Shown: positions 1 through 9,274 of the stretch, in pieces | Numbering within the stretch: the first letter of the stretch is position 1 | Layout of the letters: each line of letters opens with the position of its first letter | Origin: Hyphomicrobiaceae bacterium | GTDB taxonomy: Bacteria; Pseudomonadota; Alphaproteobacteria; Rhizobiales; Hyphomicrobiaceae | Reading direction: 5' to 3' | NCBI GenBank assembly: GCA_002919265.1 | Contig: PKEY01000100.1 | Coordinates: 1 to 64,000, forward strand | Length of the DNA: 64,000 nt | Position numbers and translations under genes: made by a program | The notes under the pieces: generated by a model | Seen by the model: only the letters and a program-made list of their open reading frames with translations | Told to the model about the DNA's origin: nothing | Database searches by the model: none

Positions 1-500
1 GGCAGCTCGACAGCCGAGATGTGGATGGAACGGCCGATCTCCAGACCGGTGAGGTCCACCGTGAAGTACTCGGGGATACGGTCCGGAGGGCAGATGACCT
101 CGATCTCGTGGCGCACGATGTTGAGCACGCCGCCGCGCTTGAGACCCGGAGAGGCGCCTTCGTTGATGAAGCGGACCGGGACGACCACCCGCACGTGCTC
201 GGAAGCACCGACGCGCTGGAAGTCGACGTGAATTGGGATGTCCTTCACCGGATCGAACTGAACATCACGCGGCAGCACCCGGCGCTTCTGGCCATCGATG
301 TTGATGTCGAACACCGTCGACAGGAAGCGGCCGCGCTGAAGGACGCTGATGAGTTCGCTGGTATCGATCGCGATGGTTTCCGGCTCCTGCTTCTCACCAT
401 AAATGACGGCAGGAACTTTCCCCTGTCGACGCACTGCCCGGGCGGCCCCCTTACCAGCCCTAGGACGCGCCGTGGCCGCGATCTCGACTACTTCGACCAT
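1..500 (-). CDS. rplY: 50S ribosomal protein L25 (CTC/TL5 family), 3' end cut by the window edge
   Basis: The reverse strand is open from an ATG at 500 to the window edge (166 codons seen). The product begins MVEVVEIAATARPRAGKG and continues with the usual L25 features: RRQGKVPAVIYG near residues 23-34 and LPRDVQFDPVKDIPIHVDF near the middle. L25 binds 5S rRNA; alphaproteobacterial forms carry an extra C-terminal TL5-type domain, which begins here and is truncated. GGAGAA lies 4 bases before the start. A good sigma70-like promoter lies at 602-630, so the gene seems to have its own transcript although it follows prs on the same strand. The plus strand is also open here, but only the reverse product is a recognisable family. 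Confidence 0.93.
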   Translation of the reverse strand, partial: MVEVVEIAATARPRAGKGAARAVRRQGKVPAVIYGEKQEPETIAIDTSELISVLQRGRFLSTVFDINIDGQKRRVLPRDVQFDPVKDIPIHVDFQRVGASEHVRVVVPVRFINEGASPGLKRGGVLNIVRHEIEVICPPDRIPEYFTVDLTGLEIGRSIHISAVEL

Positions 501-520
501 GGCTTTCTCCAACAAGTAAA

Positions 521-537
521 AGGGCCACCACGGGCCC
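521..537 (-). other. Short GC hairpin in the rplY leader
   Basis: Read on the minus strand, GGGCC (537-533) and GGCCC (526-522) form a 5 bp stem with a 6-base loop, followed by TTTTA, about 20 bases before the rplY start. It looks like a weak terminator or attenuator. The stem is short, so function is uncertain. Confidence 0.3.
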
Positions 538-601
538 CACGTTGATGTCCCCGGCCTCCAAGGGTGCCGAGGGATTCGTCTCTCATGTCTGAGATGCGGG
601 C

Positions 602-630
602 CTTATAGCTGCGGGGCAGACAAATGGCAA
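602..630 (-). promoter_or_regulatory. Probable sigma70 promoter of rplY
   Basis: On the minus strand there is a -35 TTGCCA (630-625), a 17-base spacer and a -10 TATAAG (607-602). Transcription would start near 595 and give a leader of roughly 95 bases before the rplY ATG at 500. This is a prediction from consensus match only. Confidence 0.45.
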
Positions 631-665
631 TCGCGCTGCACCGCCGCGAAGCCTTGAGGGCAAGG

Positions 666-687
666 GGGCTCGGGATGCACTGAGCCC
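666..687 (-). terminator. Possible weak terminator hairpin after prs
   Basis: GGGCTC (666-671) and GAGCCC (682-687) can form a 6 bp stem about 90 bases beyond the prs stop on the minus strand. No clear T-run follows, so it may end prs transcription only partly, or be chance. Confidence 0.2.
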
Positions 688-776
688 TTAAGCACATAGA
701 AGAGGTTCTGGAGCCTTCTTCTGGCTACAGAGTGGATTAGGGCAATTACTGTCCGAATGAGGACGGTAAGCCAATT

Positions 777-1754
<978 letters not shown>

Positions 1755-1963
1755 GGCCACTGCTCTCCCGCGCGTCCGGGCGGCTTCTAGCAAGCGGGCC
1801 TGAACGTGTAAACGTCCGGGCTTCAGCTTTTTGTGACGGCATTGTGAAGCGGCTGACAGGTGAAAGCCCAAACCGGTCTTTGGCCAGGATTAACGTGGGC
1901 CGAATTGCTCCGTTCACCTTTTCGTAGGGAAAGCTGGCCAGGGGAAGGGACGGCGATTAACGA

Positions 1964-2000
1964 AACACCCCACCCCGACTTTTCGGCGGGGCGGGGTGTT
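1964..2000 (-). terminator. Rho-independent terminator of the lipoprotein gene at 2026
   Basis: A 14 bp stem (AACACCCC.. at 2000-1987 paired with 1977-1964, loop of 9) lies 26 bases beyond the stop of the minus-strand lipoprotein and is followed by TTCGTT. The one imperfect position is a G-U wobble in the minus-strand RNA but an A-C mismatch in the plus-strand RNA, so it suits termination of the minus-strand gene. It also separates that gene from prs. Confidence 0.75.
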
Positions 2001-2025
2001 GGATGTCGCGAAACCTAGTTGGTGT

Positions 2026-3066
2026 TTAATTGACGTTGACGCTCTTGTTCGCCGGCAACAGCTTCAGGATACCCTGCGCGGCGGCGGCAGCAGCAGCGTC
2101 CGCGACCTTACCCCAATTTCCGTCAAGAGAACCTTCCGGGATCTCATTCTTCTGCGAGACCGTGCCGAGCTGCTTGCCCTGCGGATCCTTCACAAGCCAG
2201 TCGATCTGAATCGGCTGCTTGCCGTTCTGGCTGGGGCCAAGCTTGACGCGCCCCTCGACACGGTAAGCGTTCCGGTTCGAGGCATCGGCCAAAGCAATGC
2301 CATTACGCGACAACTCCCGCTGGAGCGCGGCGGTCAACGACACAGAGCCGTCGCCCGGGGCGCCTGTCACGTTCGGCACGATGGCCGAGATGGGCTCATT
2401 CCGGCTGATGCTCGCCGTCGCCGTCGGCGCTGCCTGGGCCGCCATGGACTGACTGGCGGAGCCGGATTCAGGCAGCGCCGCTGTCCTGACCGGCTGGGAC
2501 GTTGAATGGGAGCTTGCCACGGCAGCAGAGGACTGGAGCCAGGTCGCCAGCGATGTCGCCGTCTTGGCTGTGATGGACTTCATCAGCTCTGGCGTGACGG
2601 CGGCCCAAGGATCACGCGACTGGCTCTGGCCAGCGACTTCCTCGCCCGTGATGCGGTGGACCCGCTGCCCGGTCGGATCGGTCAAATCCCAGATGTACGA
2701 AACCTTGGTGCTGGTCTTCTCCTTCGCGGCGACGATATAGCCGCGCAAAGTGTAATCAGCCCGGTCCGTGGGCGCGGTGGCGATGGCAACCCGCCGCTCC
2801 TGCAAATCCCTTGTGAGGTGCTCGACAAGCTGCTTGCTGACCCCTTCAGGCGCGCCGATAACCGGCGCGATTGAAATTTGCGTCTGCGCATGAGCCGGCT
2901 GGGGCGCAGGCTGCTGAGCCAGCAGCTGAGAGCTTTCTCCAGCACTCCCGATGAGATTGGAGTCCGTGCTGCAGGCGCCCAGGCCCGCGGCGAAAAACGT
3001 TGCCAGCGCCGCGAACGCAAGCCGTCTACGCAGTTGCGACGCCGCAGCAGCATGGATGGTCGTCAC
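2026..3066 (-). CDS. Lipoprotein of unknown function with an internally duplicated domain
   Basis: A 346-residue product from a GTG at 3066 preceded by GAGGGGGA; the frame is open to 3234 without a better start. Residues 12-32 form a lipoprotein signal (RRR, hydrophobic run, LGAC with the lipidated Cys at 32). The mature part holds two related copies of one domain, roughly residues 60-165 and 225-340. Each runs I.P..GAP, an amphipathic helix with L...L, a Y.L.G.I strand, a D...DP.G strand and W..V......A at the end. An Ala/Ser/Thr-rich linker joins them. The second copy is more degenerate. I do not recognise the family. It is probably periplasmic and membrane-anchored, and is a monocistronic unit ended by the hairpin at 1964-2000. 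Confidence 0.8.
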   Translation of the reverse strand: MTTIHAAAASQLRRRLAFAALATFFAAGLGACSTDSNLIGSAGESSQLLAQQPAPQPAHAQTQISIAPVIGAPEGVSKQLVEHLTRDLQERRVAIATAPTDRADYTLRGYIVAAKEKTSTKVSYIWDLTDPTGQRVHRITGEEVAGQSQSRDPWAAVTPELMKSITAKTATSLATWLQSSAAVASSHSTSQPVRTAALPESGSASQSMAAQAAPTATASISRNEPISAIVPNVTGAPGDGSVSLTAALQRELSRNGIALADASNRNAYRVEGRVKLGPSQNGKQPIQIDWLVKDPQGKQLGTVSQKNEIPEGSLDGNWGKVADAAAAAAAQGILKLLPANKSVNVN

Positions 3067-3263
3067 GTGACGTCCCCCTCTTATATCCCGCTGTTTGATC
3101 CGGCAGCCGACGTACCAACTCTGCGGCCTGTGAAAGATTCCGGTACCCGTCAGCAAGAAGCTGTAACTCTTGCCTCGCAGGGCGTCCAGATCGTTTGCCC
3201 CCGGCGAGCCGCGGTTGTCCCCCACACTGCGCAAATAAGCGGGTGTTTTCTGTGGAAGACTCG

Positions 3264-4043
3264 CTAAGTCAAGACAATGGCGGAGATTTGGCGACCGTAA
3301 TCAGGCTCTTTTCGGTGGGTTGCTCGGCGATAACTGAAGAAAAGTGATTCGTTTTCGTAAGTGCACAGGGAACGCCGCTCCACCACATCGAGCCCGGCCT
3401 GCAAAAGGCGGTGCTCGACGTATCCGGGCAGATCGAAACGGCTGCGCGCATGAGGTTCGGGCCGGACGAAAAAGCGGGTGTTTTCGGGGGAGGCGTTCAG
3501 GAATTCGGCCTCGAATTCGGGGCCCACTTCGTAGGCACTTTGATTGATGCAGGGGCCAATCGCCGCCCGGATGCGCCTTCTTTCGGCCCCTAGGCTCACC
3601 ATCGTCTCGATCGTCGATTCAAGAACTCCGGCGAGCGCCCCGCGCCAGCCAGCATGCGCTGCCGCGATAACTCGTGCCTGGGGATCGGCGAACAGGACGG
3701 GCGTACAGTCGGCGGCAAGCGCACCGATGACGAGGCCCGGCGTACGCGTGACGAGCGCATCGGCTCTGGGGACCTGGCCCGGTGGAAACGGTTTGTCGAC
3801 GACGAGCGCGGTGGTGCTGTGGACTTGATAAAGCGTCAACACCTCAGGGCGTTCAGCGCCGAGGGTACGTGCCACGCGGGCGCGATTCTCCCGAACGAGG
3901 CTGGGATCATCCTTTGAACCCAGGCCGCAATTAAGGGCGCTGTAAATTCCGCCAGAAACGCCGCCCTGCCGCGTGAAAAAGCCATGGCTGATACCCTCAG
4001 CCCCAAGGCAATCCGCGCGAATGATCTCGCCATCGACAGTCAT
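3264..4043 (-). CDS. pgeF: YfiH/PgeF-family multicopper-oxidase-like protein (purine nucleoside phosphorylase / 'polyphenol oxidase' family)
   Basis: A 259-residue product with the family core: YQVHST near 74, ADCTPVLF near 110 and HAGWRG near 129. These supply the His and Cys ligands of the catalytic zinc site. Family members were long called laccase-domain polyphenol oxidases; characterised ones act on purine nucleosides, and E. coli YfiH edits peptidoglycan precursors. The ATG at 4043 has GAGGGGGA ahead of it and begins 13 bases after the stop of the upstream methyltransferase, so it is the last gene of the lgt operon. A longer frame to 4109 is not needed. Confidence 0.88.
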   Translation of the reverse strand: MTVDGEIIRADCLGAEGISHGFFTRQGGVSGGIYSALNCGLGSKDDPSLVRENRARVARTLGAERPEVLTLYQVHSTTALVVDKPFPPGQVPRADALVTRTPGLVIGALAADCTPVLFADPQARVIAAAHAGWRGALAGVLESTIETMVSLGAERRRIRAAIGPCINQSAYEVGPEFEAEFLNASPENTRFFVRPEPHARSRFDLPGYVEHRLLQAGLDVVERRSLCTYENESLFFSYRRATHRKEPDYGRQISAIVLT

Positions 4044-4056
4044 GGCGATGTCCCCC

Positions 4057-5169
4057 TCAAGACGTCGGTGGAAATGGCGGTAACGCCGGCACATTCGGAG
4101 ATCGGACACAGATGACCTTGAATCGTCCCCCCATGCCGAATGGGTCAGCGATGCGTTGGACGCCTGCCTCGATCAAGCCGATTTCCTCCGGCCGGGCTGT
4201 GCTCATGAGCTTCTGCGACCGTTCTGCCAGGCCAAGATTAAGCAAGAACTGGGCCTGCGTTATGGGGCCATCCACAGCCAACTTTCTTTCGACGCAGTGC
4301 CGCCGAAAGGTTTCGAAATCGACATGCGCCGTCAGATCCGCTTCGCCCGGATGCTCGAGAACGGAAGCATAGCGATGTTGTCTGACGGCCTGCAGCGTAT
4401 CCCCGAATGCAGAGGCGATGTGGCCGTAATCGATAAAGAGGGCGGCCAAAGGTTTGGCTGCAAGCTGCTGCAGGAGGTCTGCAATTCGCGGAAAATCAGG
4501 ATGAAATTCGAAAATGTCTCCCTCCCGGGGAGCGCGATCGGTGGGGAGCCGCTCAGGGACTACGGCTTCACCGGGAACGAATGCAAACTCGCCGTTCGTG
4601 TCCAGTCCAACGCAACGCCTGCGCCATTCGCCTCGGGTGAACACGAGCTGGCATACAGGGAGCGCGTCGAGAAATTCGTTTGCCAAGAGAATAGTCGGCT
4701 GGTCGCCGGCGAATTCGACGGCGAAAGTCTCATGCCAGATGATAGGAACCTGCTCCGCGCTTTTCGCGAGCGTCTGCCGCTGAACGTCCCGGAGGATGGG
4801 GCTGCTTTCCACCAAATGCACTCTCGCGGCACCAAGGAAGCCGGGAACGATGCGCCCGGCACGGAGCATGTCGGCCATCATGGTGCCACGCCCCGGACCG
4901 AGCTCGACGAGATTGACTTGCGCCGGAGCGCCCATCGCCCGCCAGGCGACGGCCGTCCAAATGCCAATGAGCTCACCGAACGTCTGGCTGATCTCGGGAG
5001 ACGTAGTGAAATCGCCGCCGGCGCCGATCGCGATACGGGTGCGGTAATACCCGTGCTCCGGATCTCCGAGGCAAATGCGCATGTACTCGGAAACAGGGAT
5101 CGGCCCCTCGCGTCGAATGCGGTCCTTGATTTTCAGCGCAAGGGGATTGGCTTCTGATCCGGCAGTCAT
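4057..5169 (-). CDS. Class I SAM-dependent methyltransferase, NDUFAF7 (DUF185/MidA) family
   Basis: A 370-residue product with the family signature blocks: GPIPVSEYMRICLGDPEHGYY near 20-40, GDFTTSPEISQTFGELIGIW near 53-72, and the SAM-binding NLVELGPGRGTMMADMLR near 85-102. The mitochondrial homologue NDUFAF7 methylates an arginine of the complex I subunit NDUFS2; the bacterial role is presumed similar but unproven. The ATG at 5169 lies 7 bases after the lgt stop, which indicates translational coupling; a more distal in-frame start at 5211 would overlap lgt. It is the middle gene of lgt-methyltransferase-pgeF. Confidence 0.88.
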   Translation of the reverse strand: MTAGSEANPLALKIKDRIRREGPIPVSEYMRICLGDPEHGYYRTRIAIGAGGDFTTSPEISQTFGELIGIWTAVAWRAMGAPAQVNLVELGPGRGTMMADMLRAGRIVPGFLGAARVHLVESSPILRDVQRQTLAKSAEQVPIIWHETFAVEFAGDQPTILLANEFLDALPVCQLVFTRGEWRRRCVGLDTNGEFAFVPGEAVVPERLPTDRAPREGDIFEFHPDFPRIADLLQQLAAKPLAALFIDYGHIASAFGDTLQAVRQHRYASVLEHPGEADLTAHVDFETFRRHCVERKLAVDGPITQAQFLLNLGLAERSQKLMSTARPEEIGLIEAGVQRIADPFGMGGRFKVICVRSPNVPALPPFPPTS

Positions 5170-5176
5170 TGAAGGC

Positions 5177-6040
5177 TCATGTCGTTTGCGGAACGGGCCG
5201 CGTGCGTGCACGCCAGATCAGATACAGGCCGGCCAGAATCATCGGGAAGGAGTAGGCGATCCCCGGCGTGAGGATGCCGACGGTCAGCGGATGCAGCGGG
5301 TCCGGCTGCCGGAAGAACTCGCAGAAGGATCGCGCAAGCCCGTAGCCTAGCAGAAACGCGCCGGAAACCAGTCCCGGGCTCCTCAGCGCATGCGCGCGAT
5401 GCGTCATCCACCTCAGGACGAGGAAGAGGACCAATCCCTCGAAGATTGCCTCGTAAAGCTGGCTGGGGTGGCGCGGCGTGGGTTCGATGCTCGCGTACTG
5501 GTACATCGCTTCCGGAAACACCATGCCCCACGGTACCGACGTCGGCCGTCCGAACAGCTCGCCATTTATGAAGTTCGCGATGCGGCCGAAGAACAAGCCT
5601 ATTGGCACCGCAGCCGCACACATGTCCATTGGCGACCAGGGCGACAGGCCATTGCGACGTGCGAACGCAACGATGGCAATACCGCAGCCAATAAGCGCGC
5701 CGTGGAAGGACATGCCGCCGCGCCAGACCTGCACAATCTCCAGCGGATGCGCGAGATAGTAGAGAGGCTCGTAAAGGAGAACGAAGCCAAGCCGCCCGCC
5801 CAATACGACGCCGAGCGTCATGAAAAAGAGAAGGTCATCCGTCTTCTCTACGCCGAACGGCGGCTTTCCCGATGGCCAGAGGGTGTTATTTCCTATGAGC
5901 CTCCGTATATAAAACCAGCCGATGAGTAGTCCGGCCATGTAGGCAAGGCCGTACCACTTCACGGCGATCGGGCCGAGCTGCAATGCGACCGGATCGATAT
6001 TCGGAAAGGGAATTGCGAGGAAGCTCGCGAAAAGGCTCAT
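5177..6040 (-). CDS. lgt: Prolipoprotein diacylglyceryl transferase
   Basis: Lgt is the inner-membrane enzyme that adds diacylglycerol from phosphatidylglycerol to the lipobox Cys of prolipoproteins; several such lipoproteins are encoded in this window. The 287-residue product is polytopic and shows the Lgt signature GRIANFINGELFGRPT, the essential H-G motif (MSFHGALIG) and HPSQLYE. It is the first gene of a three-gene minus-strand operon and is divergent from ubiK, with 168 bases between them. Confidence 0.96.
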   Translation of the reverse strand: MSLFASFLAIPFPNIDPVALQLGPIAVKWYGLAYMAGLLIGWFYIRRLIGNNTLWPSGKPPFGVEKTDDLLFFMTLGVVLGGRLGFVLLYEPLYYLAHPLEIVQVWRGGMSFHGALIGCGIAIVAFARRNGLSPWSPMDMCAAAVPIGLFFGRIANFINGELFGRPTSVPWGMVFPEAMYQYASIEPTPRHPSQLYEAIFEGLVLFLVLRWMTHRAHALRSPGLVSGAFLLGYGLARSFCEFFRQPDPLHPLTVGILTPGIAYSFPMILAGLYLIWRARTRPVPQTT

Positions 6041-6141
6041 CTACGGCTCGTAACCAGCGGGTCGGGGTGTAGACGTTCTTCAAGCGCTGGGCGGACGTTG
6101 GCGACAGGGGAGGGTCCTGTCAACCGGGTGCGCCGATGTGC

Positions 6142-6170
6142 TTGCACGCATTGCTAACGGCAACCATAGT
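6142..6170 (+). promoter_or_regulatory. Probable sigma70 promoter of ubiK
   Basis: TTGCAC (6142-6147), a 17-base spacer and CATAGT (6165-6170) lie about 40 bases before the ubiK start at 6209. Consensus match only. Confidence 0.45.
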
Positions 6171-6208
6171 GCCATGCAACTCGAAGCACCTCAGGAGGGC
6201 GGCTTCCT

Positions 6209-6475
6209 ATGACACAGACCACCAATCGCTTCTTCGATGAGCTCGCCAAACTGATGACCGACGCGGCCGGCGCTGCCCAGGGCATGCGGCGTGAGTTCGA
6301 AAACCTGCTCCGGTCGCAGGGCGAGAGGATGCTCCGCGAGATGGACGTTGTCCGCCGTGAGGAATTCGAGGCGGTCAAGGCGATGGCCCAGCGCGCCCGC
6401 GAGGAGAATGACACGTTGGCAGCGCGCGTGGCTGCTCTTGAGGCCGAGCTCGCCCACCTCAAAGGTCAGGCCTGA
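6209..6475 (+). CDS. ubiK: Accessory factor UbiK family protein (BMFP coiled-coil)
   Basis: An 88-residue helical protein. It has an amphipathic N-terminal half (FFDELAKLMTDAAGAAQG) that binds membrane, and a C-terminal coiled coil rich in heptad Leu/Ala/Val (LAARVAALEAELAHLKGQ). This is the arrangement of the BMFP/YqiC family. UbiK assists the ubiquinone-synthesis metabolon, interacting with the lipid carrier UbiJ in Enterobacteria. An AGGAGGG Shine-Dalgarno lies about 10 bases upstream. Divergence from lgt is common in related genomes. Confidence 0.88.
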   Translation: MTQTTNRFFDELAKLMTDAAGAAQGMRREFENLLRSQGERMLREMDVVRREEFEAVKAMAQRAREENDTLAARVAALEAELAHLKGQA

Positions 6476-6784
6476 TTTTCCCGACTCGGGACGCAGTGCA
6501 CGCGCGCCAAGTCGCGTGCACAGGTCAACAAGTTTCTCAGCTTCTGCCCACAGTTTCTCCAGTGATCGGGCAAAAATGCTTGCTCCGCCCGAAACTGATC
6601 ACTTTGACCGTGGACAATGCCACGGTGAGCTTGCGACTCGCGCCTCGCATCTGTTTTGGTCGCTCCCGTTCAGCAGCCGGTTCATCTGGGCTCACCGCTC
6701 GCCGGAGCTGATCGTTGCGTAAAGACGGGGGATGTCGAGCGTAGGTCCTCGAGGTTGACGCAAACAACAGGGGGAAGGCTGGGA
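6476..6784 (+). other. Gene-free region with several stem-loops (candidate structured RNA)
   Basis: No coding frame of substance. A perfect 9 bp hairpin sits at 6496-6504/6513-6521 just after ubiK, without a T-run. Between 6523 and 6609, GGTCAA (6523-6528) can pair with TTGACC (6604-6609). Inside that, GGGC (6568-6571) pairs with GCCC (6587-6590) and can be extended in two mutually exclusive ways: GTGATC (6562-6567) with GATCAC (6597-6602), or AGTTTC (6552-6557) with GAAACT (6591-6596). A further hairpin, ACCGTGG/CCACGGT, lies at 6607-6626 and competes with the outer pairing. This could be an sRNA or a leader of the YbjN gene; no known RNA family was recognised. Confidence 0.35.
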
Positions 6785-7282
6785 ATGGCGTCGGCGGATG
6801 CAGGCATCGAGCGAATGACCAACCCGATCGACATCGTCGAAGATGTTGCCCACGCCCACGATTGGGCATGCGATCGGACCGCCGAGGATGAGGTCACACT
6901 CATCGTCGCCGGGAGCTGGACGGACTATCACGTCTCGCTCAACTGGCGGGAGGATATCGAGACGCTGCATCTGGCGTGCGCGTTCGATTTCAAGGTGCCT
7001 GAGAACCGGCTGGCCGAGATTTACCGGCTAATCGCGCAGATCAACGAGCAACTGTGGCTGGGTCACTTCGATCTCTGGACCCAGGAAGGGCTCATCATGT
7101 TCCGCCACGGACTGCTGCTGAACGGGACGGTGGCGACGCCGCGGCAATGCGAGGCCCTGCTGAAGGCCGCGCTGGAGGCCTGTGAGCGCTACTATCAGGC
7201 TTTCCAGTTTGTGGTGTGGGCTGGCAAGGAGAGCCGCGAGGCGCTCGTCTCGACGATGTTCCACACTGAGGGCCAGGCTTGA
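6785..7282 (+). CDS. YbjN domain-containing protein
   Basis: A 165-residue soluble protein. The pattern matches the YbjN family, whose fold resembles type III secretion chaperones: an N-terminal helix (TNPIDIVEDVAHAHDW), a strand pair (EVTLIVAGSWTDYHVSLNW), L.L.CAFDFKVPENRLAEIYRLIAQIN and a C-terminal helix with CERYYQAFQFV. Its biochemical role is unknown; E. coli YbjN overexpression affects motility and stress responses. GGGGGAAGG precedes the ATG at 6785. The frame extends to 6656 without a better start. Confidence 0.82.
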   Translation: MASADAGIERMTNPIDIVEDVAHAHDWACDRTAEDEVTLIVAGSWTDYHVSLNWREDIETLHLACAFDFKVPENRLAEIYRLIAQINEQLWLGHFDLWTQEGLIMFRHGLLLNGTVATPRQCEALLKAALEACERYYQAFQFVVWAGKESREALVSTMFHTEGQA

Positions 7283-7317
7283 GCAGCGGCACGCGCTGCC
7301 AGCCTCCGCGGCTGACA

Positions 7318-8148
7318 CTAACCGAGCAGTTCCACCAGGTACTTGATCGCGATCGCGGCCAGGAAGCAGCCGAACCAAATCTCCAGCTTCCGCCGCGGTA
7401 TGCCGTGCGCGATTCGCGCGCCCCATGGGGCCGCATAGACGCTCGCAGGGATGATGACGGCGGCACCGATGAGATTGACATAGCCGAGCGAGAGCGGCGG
7501 CAGACCGGGCACGTTCCAGCCGGCGACAATGAAGCCGAGGGCGCCGGGAATGGCGATTAGCGGACCGAAGCCTGATGCAGTGGCGACAGCCTGATGGATG
7601 GACCGGCCGTAGAGGGTCATTAACGTCGTGATGTACGCGCCGCCGCCGATGCTGAGCAACGTGGAGATGAGCCCTACGAAATAGGCGTAAAGCTCCACGA
7701 GCCAGCTTTTTGGAATGTCATCACCGAGCCGCCAGCCGTCCTGCCCCCAAAGCATCTTCACGGCCATGACCGAGGCGAAGACGGCCCACACCCACTTCAG
7801 CACGACACTTGGGCTGATGCTGGCGACGAACGAGCCGGTCGCGACCCCAAGAACGACGGGAATGGCGAGCCTTCGCAAAAGCCCAAGGTCAACGGCGCCG
7901 CGCGCCCGGTGCGCCGAGAACGACTTGAGGGAGGTCGGGATGATTATGGCCAGCGAGGTGCCGACGGCGAGATGCATGCGGATGGCCGGGTCGACCCCAA
8001 GAACGCTCCACAGCTCGTTGAGGACGGGCACGAGAATGGCGCCGCCGCCAATGCCGAACAGGCCGGCCAAAAGGCCTGTCACAAGGCCACCTGCGCCAAG
8101 CGCCACCACCAGCAGCGCGATCGTGCCTGCTGAAATCCCCGGATCCAT
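7318..8148 (-). CDS. Sulfite exporter TauE/SafE family (TSUP) membrane protein
   Basis: A 276-residue polytopic protein, about eight membrane segments in two homologous halves. The family's glycine-rich hairpin is present in each: GLLAGLFGIGGGAILVPVL near residue 25 and STLLSIGGGAYITTLMTLYG near 160. Family members move sulfite, sulfoacetate or similar organosulfur anions across the inner membrane; the substrate here cannot be told. It lies directly after dusA (12 bases between the dusA stop and this start) on the same strand, so the two may be co-transcribed. Confidence 0.87.
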   Translation of the reverse strand: MDPGISAGTIALLVVALGAGGLVTGLLAGLFGIGGGAILVPVLNELWSVLGVDPAIRMHLAVGTSLAIIIPTSLKSFSAHRARGAVDLGLLRRLAIPVVLGVATGSFVASISPSVVLKWVWAVFASVMAVKMLWGQDGWRLGDDIPKSWLVELYAYFVGLISTLLSIGGGAYITTLMTLYGRSIHQAVATASGFGPLIAIPGALGFIVAGWNVPGLPPLSLGYVNLIGAAVIIPASVYAAPWGARIAHGIPRRKLEIWFGCFLAAIAIKYLVELLG

Positions 8149-8160
8149 TTCGACGTAGCG

Positions 8161-9174
8161 CTATGCGGCGTCCCTGGCTGCCTCGGCGGTAAGGGGCTCG
8201 ACGGCGGCGAGCGCCCGGTTCAGTGGCTCCAAGCCGGAGCCTTCGCGCGCATCGGTCCCGCTCAGATGTCGTCTGAACATACGCGCGCCTGGCTCGCCAT
8301 GATAGAGGCCAAGGATGTGGCGGGTGATGTTGTTGAGCCGACCACCGCGCGCCAGATGCCGCTCGATGTAGGGCTTCAGCCGCTCGACGACCTCGCGCCG
8401 GCTGACCGGCGGCTCGTCAGAGCCGAAGATACGCCGATCCACTTCGGCGAGCAGATACGGCATCTGGTAAGCGGCCCGGCCGAGCATGACGCCGTCGACG
8501 TGCTGCAGGTGCTTCTCCGCCTCATCGAGCGAACGGATGCCGCCGTTGATCACAATGGTGAGCTCGGGATGGGCCGCCTTGAGGCGGTAGACGCGATTAT
8601 AGTCAAGCGGCGGCACATCGCGGTTCTCCTTCGGCGAGAGCCCCTGAAGCCAGGCTTTCCGCGCGTGGACGATGAATGTGGCGCAACCAGCTGCCGCGAC
8701 GGTCGAAATGAATCGCTCAAGATCGGCCTCGCTGTCCTGATCGTCGATGCCGATGCGGCACTTCACAGTAACAGGCACCTCGCAGGTAGCCTGCATGGCA
8801 GCCACGCACTCGGCAACCAGCTCCGGCTCTGCCATAAGGCAGGCGCCAAAGCGTCCCTCCTGCACCCGGTCCGACGGGCAGCCAACGTTAAGGTTGATTT
8901 CGTCGTAGCCGAACTCGGCACCTATGCGCGCTGCTGTCGCCAGCCGCTCCGGATTGGAGCCGCCGAGCTGCAGCGCGACGGGATGCTCCTCGGTGCTAAA
9001 ACCGAGCAACCTTTCCCGATCCCCGCAAATCACGGCGTCCGCCGTAATCATCTCGGTGTAGAGCAGGGCGTGACGCGTCAGCAGACGATGGAAGAACCGG
9101 CAATGCCGATCCGTCCAATCCATCATGGGGGCCACGGAAAATTTGTAAGCGTTATGTGCGTTCGCGATTGCCAT
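8161..9174 (-). CDS. dusA: tRNA dihydrouridine(20/20a) synthase DusA
   Basis: A flavoprotein that reduces uridine 20/20a in the tRNA D-loop. The 337-residue product starts with the DusA signature APMMDWTDRHCRFFHRL near residue 16. It has LNVGCPSDRVQ near 95, the catalytic Cys in GRFGACLM near 110, and the FMN-binding KCRIGIDD and VINGGI blocks. The length is typical of DusA rather than DusB or DusC. Confidence 0.93.
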   Translation of the reverse strand: MAIANAHNAYKFSVAPMMDWTDRHCRFFHRLLTRHALLYTEMITADAVICGDRERLLGFSTEEHPVALQLGGSNPERLATAARIGAEFGYDEINLNVGCPSDRVQEGRFGACLMAEPELVAECVAAMQATCEVPVTVKCRIGIDDQDSEADLERFISTVAAAGCATFIVHARKAWLQGLSPKENRDVPPLDYNRVYRLKAAHPELTIVINGGIRSLDEAEKHLQHVDGVMLGRAAYQMPYLLAEVDRRIFGSDEPPVSRREVVERLKPYIERHLARGGRLNNITRHILGLYHGEPGARMFRRHLSGTDAREGSGLEPLNRALAAVEPLTAEAARDAA

Positions 9175-9274
9175 TTTTCTTTCGAATATGCCGGCGGAGG
9201 TAGCGCCCTGCTAGGCGATGCTCACTAGCACGTGTTACTTCGGCAGACCATCATCGGGATTGAACGGAGATGTA

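Noticed and set aside
21..545. Plus-strand open frame of 174 codons at the left edge
   Set aside because: The reverse strand encodes ribosomal protein L25 with a ribosome site; the plus product has no recognisable features and is a codon-bias shadow.
4156..5157. Plus-strand open frame of 333 codons
   Set aside because: It lies antisense to the NDUFAF7-family methyltransferase, whose motifs are clear; the product shows no domain.
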